NCBI GenBank assembly: GCA_030770425.1
Contig: JASJFT010000407.1
Location: 1-19,547, forward strand
Reading direction: 5' to 3'
DNA from: Darksidea phi
Lineage: Eukaryota; Ascomycota; Dothideomycetes; Pleosporales; Lentitheciaceae
DNA length: 19,547 nucleotides
This document shows, in pieces, positions 18,483 through 19,547 of the stretch. Position 1 is the stretch's first letter. Each line of letters starts with the position of its first letter. The notes under the pieces are model-generated. The model was given only the letters and a program-made list of their open reading frames with translations. It had not been told where the DNA came from and did not search any database. A program made the translations under genes and the position numbers.

Positions 18483-18975
18483 CGGTTTATTTCTCCTTAT
18501 TTCCTTGGACTTTACCTAGAAGTAGGATGTAGATTAATCTAAATTTAATTGAGAAAGAAGATGTATCCTCATATGGCCACACCAGAGGACGTCCTCGTAC
18601 CACATCATTCGTAATAATTCTGCTAGTCTGTTTACCTATGTCTTATTCAACGGCACAGCTCCTGGCAACAAAATATAGTCAATAACATCACGCCTTACCC
18701 CTAAACCGTCTTACCAAAGCAACCTGTCACATCTACAGCCCTCGCTGGTAACGCCGCGTGTATATGACTAGTCTATAGAGATTCTATAACTTTATAGAAA
18801 TGGTTCATAAATAATCCATGCAAGAGCCTGTGTCACACGTTGAAGTGATGATCAGCTCCGGAGTAGCTGTGCCAGTAACGTTCTAAGAATGGCGCAAGCT
18901 TGCTTGTGTTATATGATTATACCTTCTATGGAGGTTAGACAGGAAGTATAATTTATTAGTAGACTAACGTACCCC

Positions 18976-19009
18976 ACAAGAGAGCTACGAATACAAGCGA
19001 GCTACGAAC
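18976..19009. repeat. 17-bp tandem duplication
   Basis: ACAAGAGAGCTACGAAT (18976-18992) is followed directly by ACAAGCGAGCTACGAAC (18993-19009), which differs at two positions. Confidence 0.75.
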
Positions 19010-19084
19010 CCTATTACCCTCTATACCTAAAAAGCCATATAGATTAACAATATATTCAAATTCTATGAAAATAATACTAGTAAC

Positions 19085-19149
19085 CGCCCCCCCTCCCCCC
19101 CTAGGAGCTTAGGCCACTACGCGGCGTGACGTCACGTTTGGCTCCTAGG
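19085..19149. repeat. Poly-C tract followed by nested palindromes (hairpin and CRE-like site)
   Basis: A C-rich run with one T (19087-19100) leads into CCTAGGAGC (19100-19108), whose exact reverse complement GCTCCTAGG is at 19141-19149. The 32-nt loop contains the perfect 12-bp palindrome CGTGACGTCACG (19125-19136), which includes the CRE/bZIP core TGACGTCA. It could be a transposon terminus or a regulatory or structured site; I cannot decide between them. Confidence 0.6.
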
Positions 19150-19419
19150 CTGGCTGTGTTTTTCGTGATTCTAATCACCTTAATATGTTTCAATGTTTCG
19201 ACATCTCACGCAATAGGATAGGCGGCTCACGATCGACAGTACTATATGCAGCTCTACAGCTCTATTATCTTGTATAAAGTGTGGGCATAGCACCTCTACT
19301 GTGTACAAACTCCTACTGTGTTTCGTGCGGACCTTACAAAGAGACTCCCACTATGCAAATCCAAATCAAATACTAGTTAATAGATCAAGTAATATCTATA
19401 GCAGAAGAAAAGTCAACAT

Positions 19420-19547
19420 TATGGCACGTGCCACGCCCTCTCTGAGGCTTGGGCCGTTACCTTCGTAGTGATACCGTAACGCCTTAGGCAATTAATAACC
19501 TCCTTACGTTTTAAGGTATTCGAGACGAAATACCTTTTTATATTACT
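19420..19547 (-). repeat. Inverted repeat, right arm (truncated by window end)
   Basis: The reverse complement of this segment aligns with 13379-13495 (see that entry). Both arms lie in TpA-rich DNA and differ mainly by transitions. Together they bracket about 6 kb that contains the protease and DUF6594 genes. Confidence 0.7.

Larger units (their letters stand above)
18483..19547. other. AT-rich repeat-bearing intergenic DNA
   Basis: No gene is visible on either strand. The stretch contains a 17-bp tandem duplication (18976-19009), a poly-C tract with a hairpin and CRE palindrome (19085-19149), and the right arm of an inverted repeat reaching the window end (19420-19547). Its TpA richness resembles the other gene-poor stretches of the window. 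Confidence 0.55.

Overview
This window looks like nuclear DNA of a filamentous ascomycete (Pezizomycotina). The genes are split by short introns of about 46-58 nt with GTRNGT-type donors, CTAAC/CTGAC-like branch points and YAG acceptors. The protein types are typical of that group (a fungal DUF6594 membrane protein, an Mx-like dynamin, a steryl-acetyl-hydrolase-type esterase, TIM17). Gene-poor stretches are AT/TpA-rich and carry decayed repeats, as expected in a genome with repeat-induced point mutation (RIP). The species cannot be named from this sequence.

Layout. 1-3.6 kb: AT-rich accessory DNA with one minus-strand, three-exon gene for an unrecognised multi-pass membrane protein (1165-2458), bracketed by two diverged direct repeats (464-735 and 2925-3200). 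3.6-4.6 kb: an intronless minus-strand gene of unknown function. 5.1-5.4 kb: a tiny two-exon minus-strand gene (70 aa). 6.2-6.8 kb: a clear three-exon minus-strand TIM17 gene (mitochondrial protein import). 6.8-8.0 kb: the divergent promoter region between TIM17 and the next gene. 8.0-11.0 kb: a five-exon plus-strand dynamin-superfamily GTPase of 931 aa with an unusual acidic/basic insert that looks like a SUMO-interacting motif plus a nuclear localisation signal. 11.9-13.05 kb: an intronless plus-strand alpha/beta hydrolase. 13.05-14.3 kb: AT-rich repeat debris. 14.3-15.5 kb: a four-exon minus-strand gene joining a retropepsin-like aspartic protease domain to a coiled coil, with coding-like but interrupted sequence upstream of it. 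17.0-18.5 kb: a three-exon plus-strand DUF6594 membrane protein. 18.5-19.5 kb: AT-rich DNA with a hairpin/CRE palindrome and, at the window edge, an inverted copy of a repeat first seen near 13.4 kb.

The central block (TIM17, dynamin, hydrolase) looks like ordinary core genome. The two flanks (membrane-protein gene between direct repeats; protease and DUF6594 genes between inverted repeats) look like accessory DNA. I see no operon-like or biosynthetic cluster logic linking all the genes. The most unusual items are the apparently nuclear dynamin-like GTPase and the free-standing retropepsin/coiled-coil gene. All exon structures were read by eye from splice signals and reading-frame phase; none has transcript support here.
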